From the NCBI GenBank assembly GCA_028818225.1, contig JAPPOG010000069.1, positions 62,001-126,000 of the forward strand: a stretch of DNA of 64,000 nucleotides, given 5' to 3'. The translations under genes and the position numbers were made by a program. Under the pieces are notes generated by a model that was given only the letters and a program-made list of their open reading frames with translations, was not told the DNA's origin and did no database searches. Below, piece by piece: positions 1 to 6,859 of this stretch. Source of the stretch: Gammaproteobacteria bacterium (GTDB lineage: Bacteria > Pseudomonadota > Gammaproteobacteria > Pseudomonadales > Pseudohongiellaceae). How positions within the stretch are numbered: position 1 is the first letter of the stretch; every line of letters starts with the position of its first letter.

Positions 1-2
1 TC

Positions 3-107
3 ATCATTCAGCCGGATAATGATTCCGATGTGTCAACCCTGGTAATGATCATGGATGCGGCGCGACAGGCAGGAATGGCAAATATTTCGATTGTTGAACC
101 CAGATAA
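3..107 (+). CDS. ExbD/TolR-family protein, C-terminal end (partial)
   Basis: The first 34 visible codons run in one frame to a TAA stop, and the gene starts before the window. The readable tail has the pattern of the periplasmic end of ExbD/TolR proteins: a stretch ending in VMIMDAARQAG followed by a short strand, NISIVEP. These proteins form the proton-driven energising complex with ExbB/TolQ and TonB/TolA in the inner membrane. The identification rests on about 34 residues only. A strong terminator follows 24 bases after the stop, so this is the last gene of its operon. Confidence 0.6.
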   Translation: MIQPDNDSDVSTLVMIMDAARQAGMANISIVEPR

Positions 108-130
108 TCTAAGCAGTACTCAAAATTAAG

Positions 131-162
131 AAAAACGCATCTTCTTCGAAGATGCGTTTTTT
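131..162 (+). terminator. Rho-independent terminator after the ExbD-like gene
   Basis: A 9-bp perfect stem (CGCATCTTC / GAAGATGCG, 136-144 and 148-156) with a 3-base loop is preceded by five A and followed by six T. It can therefore work on both strands. It separates the ExbD-like gene from the aldolase-dehydrogenase gene. Confidence 0.9.
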
Positions 163-200
163 GTTTATATAGCTTTTAAATTGACAATGACTAAACGGCC

Positions 201-2180
201 ATGAAAAACCGCTGGGATGAAGACAGGCTAAACCAGATCGGCAACGATCCAGTCGAATTGCGCGTTCTTACTTCTAATTTACTGGGCGAAGAAGAGGATC
301 TGGTGCTTCATGGTGGCGGTAATACTTCCGTGAAGGGTGAGTTAGAAACCATTTTCGGTGAAAAAGAAAAAGTATTATTCGTAAAAGGTTCGGGCTGGGA
401 TCTTCGTACCATTAAGGCGGCTGGTTTTCCTCCGGTCAAACTAGAATACTTATTGCGCCTGGGTGAATTAGAAGCATTAAGCGACAGTGAAATGATGCGG
501 CAATTACGCCTGGCATTGCTCGATCCTCAGGGGCCGACACCCTCAGTCGAAGCGATTCTCCATGCGTTAATCCCTCATCGCTTTGTAGATCATAGTCATG
601 CTGATGCGGTCGTTGCCATTAGCAATACGCCTAATGGTGAAGAACATTTAAAACAAATTTATGGCGATGAAGTGCTGATATTGCCTTACATTATGCCCGG
701 GTTTATCCTGGCGCGGCAGGTGGCGGAGGCGACCAGATCGCTAGACTGGTCTACTCTGAAAGGCATCATATTACTGCATCATGGAATTTTTACTTTTCAT
801 GAAGACGCAAAAACCAGTTATGAAAATATGATCGAACTGGTGGGCCGGGCAGAAGAGTTTCTGGCCAGCAATACTGATGCCAGCACTGTGGCGAAGAGAG
901 ACTATGCCTGTACCAATGAAGATTGTTTGCAGTTAGCGCAGTTGCGTAAAGCGGCCGGTGCGATGTTCGGCAATCCGGTATTAGTCAGAATGGATAATTC
1001 GGTTGAGGCGACTGGTTTTGCTGCACTAGCCAATGTTGCCGATCTCGCAACCCGGGGACCACTGACGCCAGATCATACTATTCACGCCAAGGCCTTTGCC
1101 GCGATCTTCGAAAATGATCCTGCAGCGGAACTTATTGATTTTGAGCAGGCTTATCGTGACTATTTTGAAGAACATGCCATGGAAGAGCATCAATGCCTGG
1201 ATACTATGCCGCGTTATGCCGTCTGGAAAAACAAAGGCATGGTTTACCTGGCCGGAAATCGCAAGCGCCTGGAAATAGTAAAAGATATCACTCAACATAC
1301 GGTGCGGGCGATTCAGCAGGGTGAGGCGCTGGGTGCCTGGCAGGCCTTGCCGAAGTCAGACCTGTTTGACGTGGAATACTGGGAACTGGAACAGGCAAAA
1401 CTGAAAAGTGGCGCAAAGCGCGCAGAATTTGAGGGCAAGGTAGCATTAGTCACCGGAGCTGCTTCGGGAATTGGCGCCGCCTGTGTCGAGGAATTGATTG
1501 GACGAGGAGCAGCGGTTATCGCCCTGGATATCGATGAGAATCTGGATAACAAGTTCGCTGATGCCAGTGTGCTGAAAATACACTGCGATGTAACCGATGG
1601 TGATTCCATAAAAACAACCTTAATGCAGGGGGTTCAGCATTTCGGTGGTATCGATATCCTGATAAGCAATGCCGGAAATTTTCCTAACAGCCAGAACATC
1701 GATGCCATGGATGATGGCAACTGGGAGAAATCCCTGGAGCTCAATTTGAGTTCCCACATGCGAGTCATGCGTGCCTGCCTGCCATTTTTAAAGGAAGGCT
1801 TCGATCCTGCGATCGTAATTGTTGCTTCAAAAAACGTGCCAGCGCCGGGTCCCGGAGCGGCCGCTTATTCCACAGCCAAAGCAGGATTAACCCAAATGGC
1901 GAGAGTTGCAGCATTGGAATTGGGTGTCGAAGGCATTCGGGTTAACGTGCTGCATCCCAATGCGGTATATGACACGGCGATCTGGACCGAGGAGGTACTG
2001 GCGGCAAGAGCAGAACGCTATGGCATCAGCGTCGAGGAATACAAGACTTCCAATGTGCTGAAGACCGAAGTTCGATCTATCGATGTCGCTAGAGCGGTTG
2101 CTCTGTTCGCCGGAGACTCTCTCGCAAAAACTACCGGTTCCCAATTAGCTATCGACGGGGGCAATGAGCGAGTTATCTGA
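201..2180 (+). CDS. Bifunctional class II aldolase / short-chain dehydrogenase fusion
   Basis: This 659-residue protein has two enzymes in one chain. Residues 1 to about 400 are a class II (zinc) aldolase/adducin domain, with GGGNTSVK near residue 40, HSHAD at 131-135 and a later LLHHGIF metal-binding histidine region. Residues 412 to the end are a classical SDR, with TGAASGIG near 417, an NAG motif and YSTAKAG near 555. The general family is the rhamnulose-1-phosphate aldolase/alcohol dehydrogenase type, which splits a sugar phosphate into DHAP and an aldehyde and then changes the aldehyde with NAD(H). The next gene, 19 bases downstream, is mtnA. That points to 5-methylthioribulose-1-phosphate or 5-deoxyribulose-1-phosphate as the substrate rather than rhamnulose-1-phosphate, and no rhamnose genes are near. 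The domain assignment is secure; the substrate is inferred. Confidence 0.88.
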   Translation: MKNRWDEDRLNQIGNDPVELRVLTSNLLGEEEDLVLHGGGNTSVKGELETIFGEKEKVLFVKGSGWDLRTIKAAGFPPVKLEYLLRLGELEALSDSEMMRQLRLALLDPQGPTPSVEAILHALIPHRFVDHSHADAVVAISNTPNGEEHLKQIYGDEVLILPYIMPGFILARQVAEATRSLDWSTLKGIILLHHGIFTFHEDAKTSYENMIELVGRAEEFLASNTDASTVAKRDYACTNEDCLQLAQLRKAAGAMFGNPVLVRMDNSVEATGFAALANVADLATRGPLTPDHTIHAKAFAAIFENDPAAELIDFEQAYRDYFEEHAMEEHQCLDTMPRYAVWKNKGMVYLAGNRKRLEIVKDITQHTVRAIQQGEALGAWQALPKSDLFDVEYWELEQAKLKSGAKRAEFEGKVALVTGAASGIGAACVEELIGRGAAVIALDIDENLDNKFADASVLKIHCDVTDGDSIKTTLMQGVQHFGGIDILISNAGNFPNSQNIDAMDDGNWEKSLELNLSSHMRVMRACLPFLKEGFDPAIVIVASKNVPAPGPGAAAYSTAKAGLTQMARVAALELGVEGIRVNVLHPNAVYDTAIWTEEVLAARAERYGISVEEYKTSNVLKTEVRSIDVARAVALFAGDSLAKTTGSQLAIDGGNERVI

Positions 2181-2199
2181 TTCGCTCCGCATTCAGACA

Positions 2200-3282
2200 A
2201 TGAAGATTGCTGATGAACGGTTACAAAGCATCTGGTTTGAAGCGGATAGTGAAGAAGTCTGCATTATCGATCAGACCAGCTTGCCCCATGAACTAAAAAT
2301 CATCAGTCTTGATTCGCTGGAAGATGCCTGTCAGGCAATTGCATCCATGCAGGTTCGGGGCGCGCCCTTAATCGGCGTAACGGCGGCTTATGGTGTTTAC
2401 CTGGCAGTGCGGAATGATTCCGGCAGTCTCGATCGGGCCATCGAAGCATTGAGAAATACGCGCCCCACTGCCATTAATCTGCAATGGGCACTGCAGCGGG
2501 TAAGTGAGGCTTTAGCTGGAATCGAAGCTGAAGCCCTGGCAGGAAAAGCGCTGGAGATGGCGCAGTTATTGGAGAAAGAAGATATCGCTGTGTGTGAGGC
2601 TATTGGCGACAGTGGTTTACCAATCCTGCAAGCGCTGTGGGAATCCAAGCGCGACTCACAAGAACGACTGAATATTCTTACCCATTGCAATGCCGGCGCA
2701 CTGGCGACGGTGGATTGGGGTACTGCCTTATCAGTTGTTTACAAAGCTCATGCCGTAGGTGTCCCATTACATGTGTGGGTGGATGAAACCCGACCGCGTA
2801 ACCAGGGAGCAGCACTAACTACCTGGGAGCTGACAGCACATCATATTCCTAACACTTTGATTGTGGATAATGCCGGTGGACACTTAATGCAAACCGGTAA
2901 AGTGGATATATGTATTGTCGGAAGTGATCGCACTACCCTCGGTGGTGATGTGTGTAATAAAATTGGCACCTACCTCAAAGCTCTGGCCGCCCATCACAAC
3001 GGTATTCCTTTCTATGCAGCACTGCCGGTTTCCACTATCGATTTCTCTATTGTCAGTGCCAGGGAATCGATTCCAATCGAAGAAAGGGGTGCAGAGGAAG
3101 TCAGTCACATCGAAGGCATAACAGTCGGTGGTCAAATTGAAACCGTGCGAGTGACCCCGGAAGATGTCGCTATCAGTAATTTCGGTTTCGATATTACGCC
3201 AGCAGAACTTGTTAGCGGTATCATCACCGAACGGGGCATATTCGAAGCGAACGAGGCGTCTCTGGGTAAATTGCTTGAATAG
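2200..3282 (+). CDS. mtnA: S-methyl-5-thioribose-1-phosphate isomerase (MtnA)
   Basis: MtnA converts 5-methylthioribose-1-phosphate (and 5-deoxyribose-1-phosphate) to the matching ribulose phosphate in salvage of S-adenosylmethionine by-products. The 360-residue chain shows the family marks: IIDQTSLPH near the start, MQVRGAPLIGVTAAYG, RPTAINLQWAL, THCNAGALAT with the catalytic cysteine, ETRPRNQG, and VGSDRTT followed by DVCNKIGTY with the catalytic aspartate. The ATG at 2200 fits the usual family N-terminus (M-K-then-RxIW). An in-frame ATG at 2164 would give 12 more residues and overlap the aldolase gene. Together with the upstream aldolase-SDR fusion it makes a two-step salvage unit. No methylthioadenosine phosphorylase or methylthioribose kinase gene is visible in the window. 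Confidence 0.92.
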   Translation: MKIADERLQSIWFEADSEEVCIIDQTSLPHELKIISLDSLEDACQAIASMQVRGAPLIGVTAAYGVYLAVRNDSGSLDRAIEALRNTRPTAINLQWALQRVSEALAGIEAEALAGKALEMAQLLEKEDIAVCEAIGDSGLPILQALWESKRDSQERLNILTHCNAGALATVDWGTALSVVYKAHAVGVPLHVWVDETRPRNQGAALTTWELTAHHIPNTLIVDNAGGHLMQTGKVDICIVGSDRTTLGGDVCNKIGTYLKALAAHHNGIPFYAALPVSTIDFSIVSARESIPIEERGAEEVSHIEGITVGGQIETVRVTPEDVAISNFGFDITPAELVSGIITERGIFEANEASLGKLLE

Positions 3283-3283
3283 G

Positions 3284-3631
3284 CTAGCCCGGTGGCCAGG
3301 TCATCTGGCGACCACCGATAATATGCAGGTGCAGGTGAAAAACAGTTTGACCGCCGTGCCTGCCGGTATTAATAACGTAGCGAAAACCGCCTTCACTCAG
3401 TCCTTTTTCCGCTGCGATCTTATTGGCTGCCAGCATGAGCTTTCCCAGTAACTCTGCGTCCTCTTCCGCCGCTGCCGCGATATCTTTCAGGTGTTTGATT
3501 GGAATCACCAGGGTGTGGGTTGGGGCAGTGGGATTTATATCTTCAAATGCAAAAACATCGTCATCACGGTAGACTTCTGTTGCAGGGATTTCACCGGCAA
3601 TTATTTTGCAAAAAAGACAATCATCTGACAT
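3284..3631 (-). CDS. hinT: HIT-family nucleotide-binding protein (HinT-like)
   Basis: This is a 115-residue histidine-triad protein. It has CLFCKII at the N-terminus (residues 5-11), DINPTAPTHTLVIP in the middle and the catalytic triad QTVFHLHLHIIGG near the C-terminus. Proteins of this family hydrolyse adenosine phosphoramidates and acyl-adenylates in the cytosol. The length is typical for HinT. The gene is convergent with mtnA, with a single base between the stops, and divergent from the cyclotransferase gene. Confidence 0.92.
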   Translation of the reverse strand: MSDDCLFCKIIAGEIPATEVYRDDDVFAFEDINPTAPTHTLVIPIKHLKDIAAAAEEDAELLGKLMLAANKIAAEKGLSEGGFRYVINTGRHGGQTVFHLHLHIIGGRQMTWPPG

Positions 3632-3698
3632 GGAATTCTCCGCTTTGGTCGCAATTTTAGTAGGAAAGTCAGCTAATACAGGTCATTCTATAACAGTG

Positions 3699-4475
3699 AT
3701 GAGATATTTAAAGATAACTACGCAACTGCTTCTATTTTTCGGTTTAAGCAGTACTGCTGTATTCGCGCAGGAACAAGCACCGGCGCAATATGGTTATCGT
3801 ATTCTCAATACCTATCCGCACGATATCACCGCCTTCACTCAGGGGCTAATTTACCACGAAGGCTTTCTTTTTGAAGGCACTGGTAAAAATGGTTTATCCA
3901 AGCTCAGTAAAATTAATCTCGAAGACAATGAAGTATTAATGAGCCAGAGCCTGAGTCGCCGCTATTTTGGTGAAGGCATCGAAGTTGTTGGTGACAGGAT
4001 TTATCAGCTTACCTGGACATCAAACATGGTATTCGTCTGGGACAAAAACAATTTTGAACAGCTCGGTACACATTATAATGCGACTCAGGGTTGGGGTTTG
4101 GCATATGACGGCGAGCATCTGATTCTTAGTGATGGCACCAGCACATTGCAATTCATGGATCCAGAAACTTTCGTTCCCCAGAAAACTGTTACCGTAACCT
4201 TTCAAGGTAATCCATTAACCAGCATTAATGAATTGGAATATATAAACGGCGAAGTCTGGGCTAACGTCTGGCAGACAGATTTTATTGTCAGAATTAACCC
4301 GGAAGACGGAGTAGTCACTTCCTTTATCGACTTAACAGGATTAAGTAATGAAACAGAATTGGGCAGTAATGAAGCAGTGCTAAATGGTATTGCCTGGGAT
4401 GCAGAAAACGAACGACTGTTTGTTACCGGTAAGCACTGGGCTGACCTGTTCGAAATCGAAATAGTGGAACCTTAG
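3699..4475 (+). CDS. Glutaminyl-peptide cyclotransferase (exported)
   Basis: The 258-residue protein matches the beta-propeller glutamine cyclotransferase family, which forms N-terminal pyroglutamate on peptides. The supporting motifs are YPHDITAFTQGLIYHEGFLFEGTG near the start, then repeated blade sequences such as LSRRYFGEGIEVV, INELEYINGEVWANVWQT and LNGIAWDAENERLFVTGKHW. The ATG at 3699 gives a clean signal peptide ending in VFAQ, so the enzyme should act in the periplasm. A longer open frame from 3606 runs back into the HIT gene and is less likely. No clear Shine-Dalgarno sequence is seen. Confidence 0.88.
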   Translation: MRYLKITTQLLLFFGLSSTAVFAQEQAPAQYGYRILNTYPHDITAFTQGLIYHEGFLFEGTGKNGLSKLSKINLEDNEVLMSQSLSRRYFGEGIEVVGDRIYQLTWTSNMVFVWDKNNFEQLGTHYNATQGWGLAYDGEHLILSDGTSTLQFMDPETFVPQKTVTVTFQGNPLTSINELEYINGEVWANVWQTDFIVRINPEDGVVTSFIDLTGLSNETELGSNEAVLNGIAWDAENERLFVTGKHWADLFEIEIVEP

Positions 4476-4495
4476 CCTTTGCGGTTCACACTTCT

Positions 4496-4930
4496 ATGTG
4501 GTTACAGAAAAAAATTCAACTCTCTCCAAAAGCTCGTGGCTTTCATCTGGTAACCGACGAGATCATCAGTCAGATGCCTGAAATGCACAGGGTGAAAGTT
4601 GGGATTGCCCACTTTTTACTCCAGCATACTTCTGCCTCTCTCAGTATCAATGAGAATGCAGATAGCTCTGTTCGCCGCGATATGGAAAGTCATTTCAATG
4701 AATTGGCACCGGAAGATGCGCCGTATTATGAGCACACCTGCGAAGGGCCGGATGACATGCCTGCCCATATCAAGTCCGGCGTGCTGGGAGCGGAGTTAAG
4801 CATTCCAGTCGGCGAAGGACGATTGCTGTTAGGTACCTGGCAGGGCTTATACCTGGGGGAACATCGCAACCATGCCGGTTCCCGCTCGGTTGTGGTAACC
4901 ATACAGGGCGCGGCTGCCGATGATTCCTGA
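4496..4930 (+). CDS. yjbQ: YjbQ/UPF0047 family protein
   Basis: The 144-residue protein has the family's diagnostic motifs: LQHTSASLSINENAD, MPAHIKSGVLG, then GTWQGLYLGEHR. YjbQ proteins are small trimeric metal-binding enzymes; the E. coli member has weak thiamine-phosphate-synthase-like activity, and the true role is unsettled. The gene lies 20 bases after the cyclotransferase, and its last 11 bases overlap the start of the next gene, so the three may be co-transcribed. Confidence 0.9.
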   Translation: MWLQKKIQLSPKARGFHLVTDEIISQMPEMHRVKVGIAHFLLQHTSASLSINENADSSVRRDMESHFNELAPEDAPYYEHTCEGPDDMPAHIKSGVLGAELSIPVGEGRLLLGTWQGLYLGEHRNHAGSRSVVVTIQGAAADDS

Positions 4931-5987
4931 GAGGCAATCCAATAGAAAGCACCTTGCCAAGCTGATTGTCTTGCTGGCTATTTCTATCTTTCTAGTTTCC
5001 TGCGAAACCGTCAGCTACTACACCCAGGCAGCGCGAGGTCAGCTCGCTATCGTGTTTGGTCGTGAAGACATCCAGCGACTTATCAGTGATAGCGATTTAT
5101 CGCCTGAACTGAGAAGCAAGTTCGGTGAAGTCATGAGCATTCGTGAGTTTGCCGAGAACGATCTGGAGTTGCCTGTTGCAAACAATTATTCAACTTACGT
5201 GGATGTGGATCGGGAACATGTGGTCTGGAATGTGTTTGCCGCACCGGAATTTTCTACCGACCCCGTTAACTGGTGTTATCCCATTGCCGGTTGTGTTGCT
5301 TATCGCGGCTACTTCAGCGAAGCAGGTGCACTCAATTATGCAATGCAACTTGAAGAACAAGGATTTGATGTTTATACCGGTGGGGTGGATGCCTATTCGA
5401 CCCTTGGTTGGTTCGAGGATTCACTGCTAAGTACCGTCATGTCCCGCGCAAACTATCAGTTGGCGGGGCTTATCTTCCATGAGATGGCTCATCAGATTGC
5501 CTATTTGCCGGGAGATACTACTTTCAATGAGAGCTTTGCCACGGCGGTAGAAAGAGAAGGACTGCGGCGCTGGTTAGAGGCAACGGATCAGGCAGAGACT
5601 ATTGCCGTTGCGGAAACCGATCGGGGTCGCCAGCAGCAATTCATCGACCTTGTCATCGGTTTTCGCGATCAGTTCGATGAGCTCTACGCAGAAGAAATGA
5701 GTGAAGCAGATAAGCGCCGAGAAAAATTCGTATTACAGGGCCAGTTACGGAGTGAATACGAACAACTTAAACAAAGTTGGGGCGGATATAGTGGTTACGA
5801 TAGCTGGTTCTCCCGTTCCCTGAATAATGCCCAGCTCTCTACAGTGAGTTCCTATAACGATCTGGTGCCATTCTTTGATGATCTGCTTTCCCAGGCAGGC
5901 CATTCCTTGCCTGCTTTCTACGATGAAGTAATACGAATCGTTGCCCTGCCGGAGATGGACAGGGACGCATTATTGGAAAAGTACTAA
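4920..5987 (+). CDS. Predicted lipoprotein aminopeptidase (Aminopep family)
   Basis: This 355-residue protein has a lipoprotein signal ending in FLVSC near residue 28, so it is probably anchored to a membrane and periplasmic. It continues with YYTQAARGQLAIVFGREDI, typical of the COG4324 predicted aminopeptidase family. The metal-binding site is visible as GLIFHEMAHQ near residue 185, with NESFATAVE about 20 residues later, which together give an HExxH plus glutamate zinc site. The start overlaps the yjbQ end by 11 bases, suggesting translational coupling. Its stop codon overlaps the stop of the convergent TPR gene. Confidence 0.85.
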   Translation: MIPERQSNRKHLAKLIVLLAISIFLVSCETVSYYTQAARGQLAIVFGREDIQRLISDSDLSPELRSKFGEVMSIREFAENDLELPVANNYSTYVDVDREHVVWNVFAAPEFSTDPVNWCYPIAGCVAYRGYFSEAGALNYAMQLEEQGFDVYTGGVDAYSTLGWFEDSLLSTVMSRANYQLAGLIFHEMAHQIAYLPGDTTFNESFATAVEREGLRRWLEATDQAETIAVAETDRGRQQQFIDLVIGFRDQFDELYAEEMSEADKRREKFVLQGQLRSEYEQLKQSWGGYSGYDSWFSRSLNNAQLSTVSSYNDLVPFFDDLLSQAGHSLPAFYDEVIRIVALPEMDRDALLEKY

Positions 5988-6733
5988 TTGCCTAAACGGC
6001 GGCGGGTTGTTTCAACCAGGTTCACATAGAAATCAGAATCGGGATTTTTCTCTGCTGCCGACTCATATTCAGCCAGCGCTTCTTCCAGGCGACCTTCCTG
6101 TTCAAGGATTCTGCCCAGGCTGCGATAGAAGAATGCATTCTCAGGCATCACGGCGACTGCAGCAAGATATACGGCTATAGCTTTATCTGCTTCCCCGGCA
6201 TTATTGTAAGTGTTGGCCATGATATGCACCTGGGAATCATTGGTGGGATCCAATTCGATGGCGCGCAAATCATAATCGATAGCGATATCAAAATTATGGG
6301 ATTGCCTTTCCAGTTGACCAAGAGTTGAAACGGCTGCAATCAAGCCTGCGGTTGGTGAATTTTCCAGTTCGATAAAGCGAGCCAGTAAAGGTTTCGCCTC
6401 ATCATATCTTTCGAGAAAGTAATAGGTATTGGCAAGATTGCGTATCGCTGCAGAAAAATTTGGATCAGCGCTTATGGCCTTGCGGTATTCTTCGATCGCT
6501 TCTTCGTATCGTTGTAAGTTGCTGTAAGTGTTTCCCCGACGAAACATCTTCTGTGCTAATTCGGCATCAATGGTGGGGCCTTGCCGTGTTACATCGAGGT
6601 TGCCATAGCGCTCCAGTACGTTGTTGCTGGCAGAATCCTGTGCATAAATGCTATGACTTAATATGACCGCCGGAACCACGCTGGCATAGGCGAGCACGTG
6701 TAAGGCATTCCTGATTTTCGATTTCTTTTTCAC
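5984..6733 (-). CDS. Exported TPR-repeat protein
   Basis: The 249-residue protein begins with a signal peptide (positively charged start, hydrophobic core, ending HSIYAQ). Several tetratricopeptide repeats follow, recognisable from units such as NLQRYEEAIEEYRKAISADP, DYDLRAIELDP and LEEALAEYESAAEKNP. TPR proteins are helical scaffolds for protein binding, and no enzyme domain is seen. It is predicted to be periplasmic. The stop codon overlaps that of the convergent aminopeptidase gene by three bases. A specific role cannot be given. Confidence 0.82.
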   Translation of the reverse strand: MKKKSKIRNALHVLAYASVVPAVILSHSIYAQDSASNNVLERYGNLDVTRQGPTIDAELAQKMFRRGNTYSNLQRYEEAIEEYRKAISADPNFSAAIRNLANTYYFLERYDEAKPLLARFIELENSPTAGLIAAVSTLGQLERQSHNFDIAIDYDLRAIELDPTNDSQVHIMANTYNNAGEADKAIAVYLAAVAVMPENAFFYRSLGRILEQEGRLEEALAEYESAAEKNPDSDFYVNLVETTRRRLGN

Positions 6734-6822
6734 TAAAAGATCCGAGTGAAGCTATTGCAGAAGCCCGAACTATACCCTACGGCTTCTCTTACCGCCAGAA
6801 ATCTGGGATTACTCAGTCTGCT

Positions 6823-6853
6823 TAAAAAGATAAAATATTGTTAAAAAACAATA
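6823..6853 (-). terminator. Possible terminator after the SelD fusion gene
   Basis: On the minus strand a 7-bp A/T stem (TATTGTT / AACAATA) with a four-base loop is followed by a T-rich tract, TTTTATCTTTTT. The stem is weak, so this is only a likely termination site for the gene ending at 6860. Confidence 0.4.
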
Positions 6854-6859
6854 GCTTAT

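Noticed and set aside
1026-1298. Minus-strand open frame inside the aldolase-dehydrogenase gene
   Set aside because: It is a shadow of the real gene in the opposite frame, with no recognisable motif. Many similar frames elsewhere were left out for the same reason.
2164-2199. Upstream ATG for mtnA overlapping the aldolase gene
   Set aside because: The ATG at 2200 lines up with the usual MtnA N-terminus. Neither start has a clear ribosome-binding site, so the upstream one stays only as an alternative.
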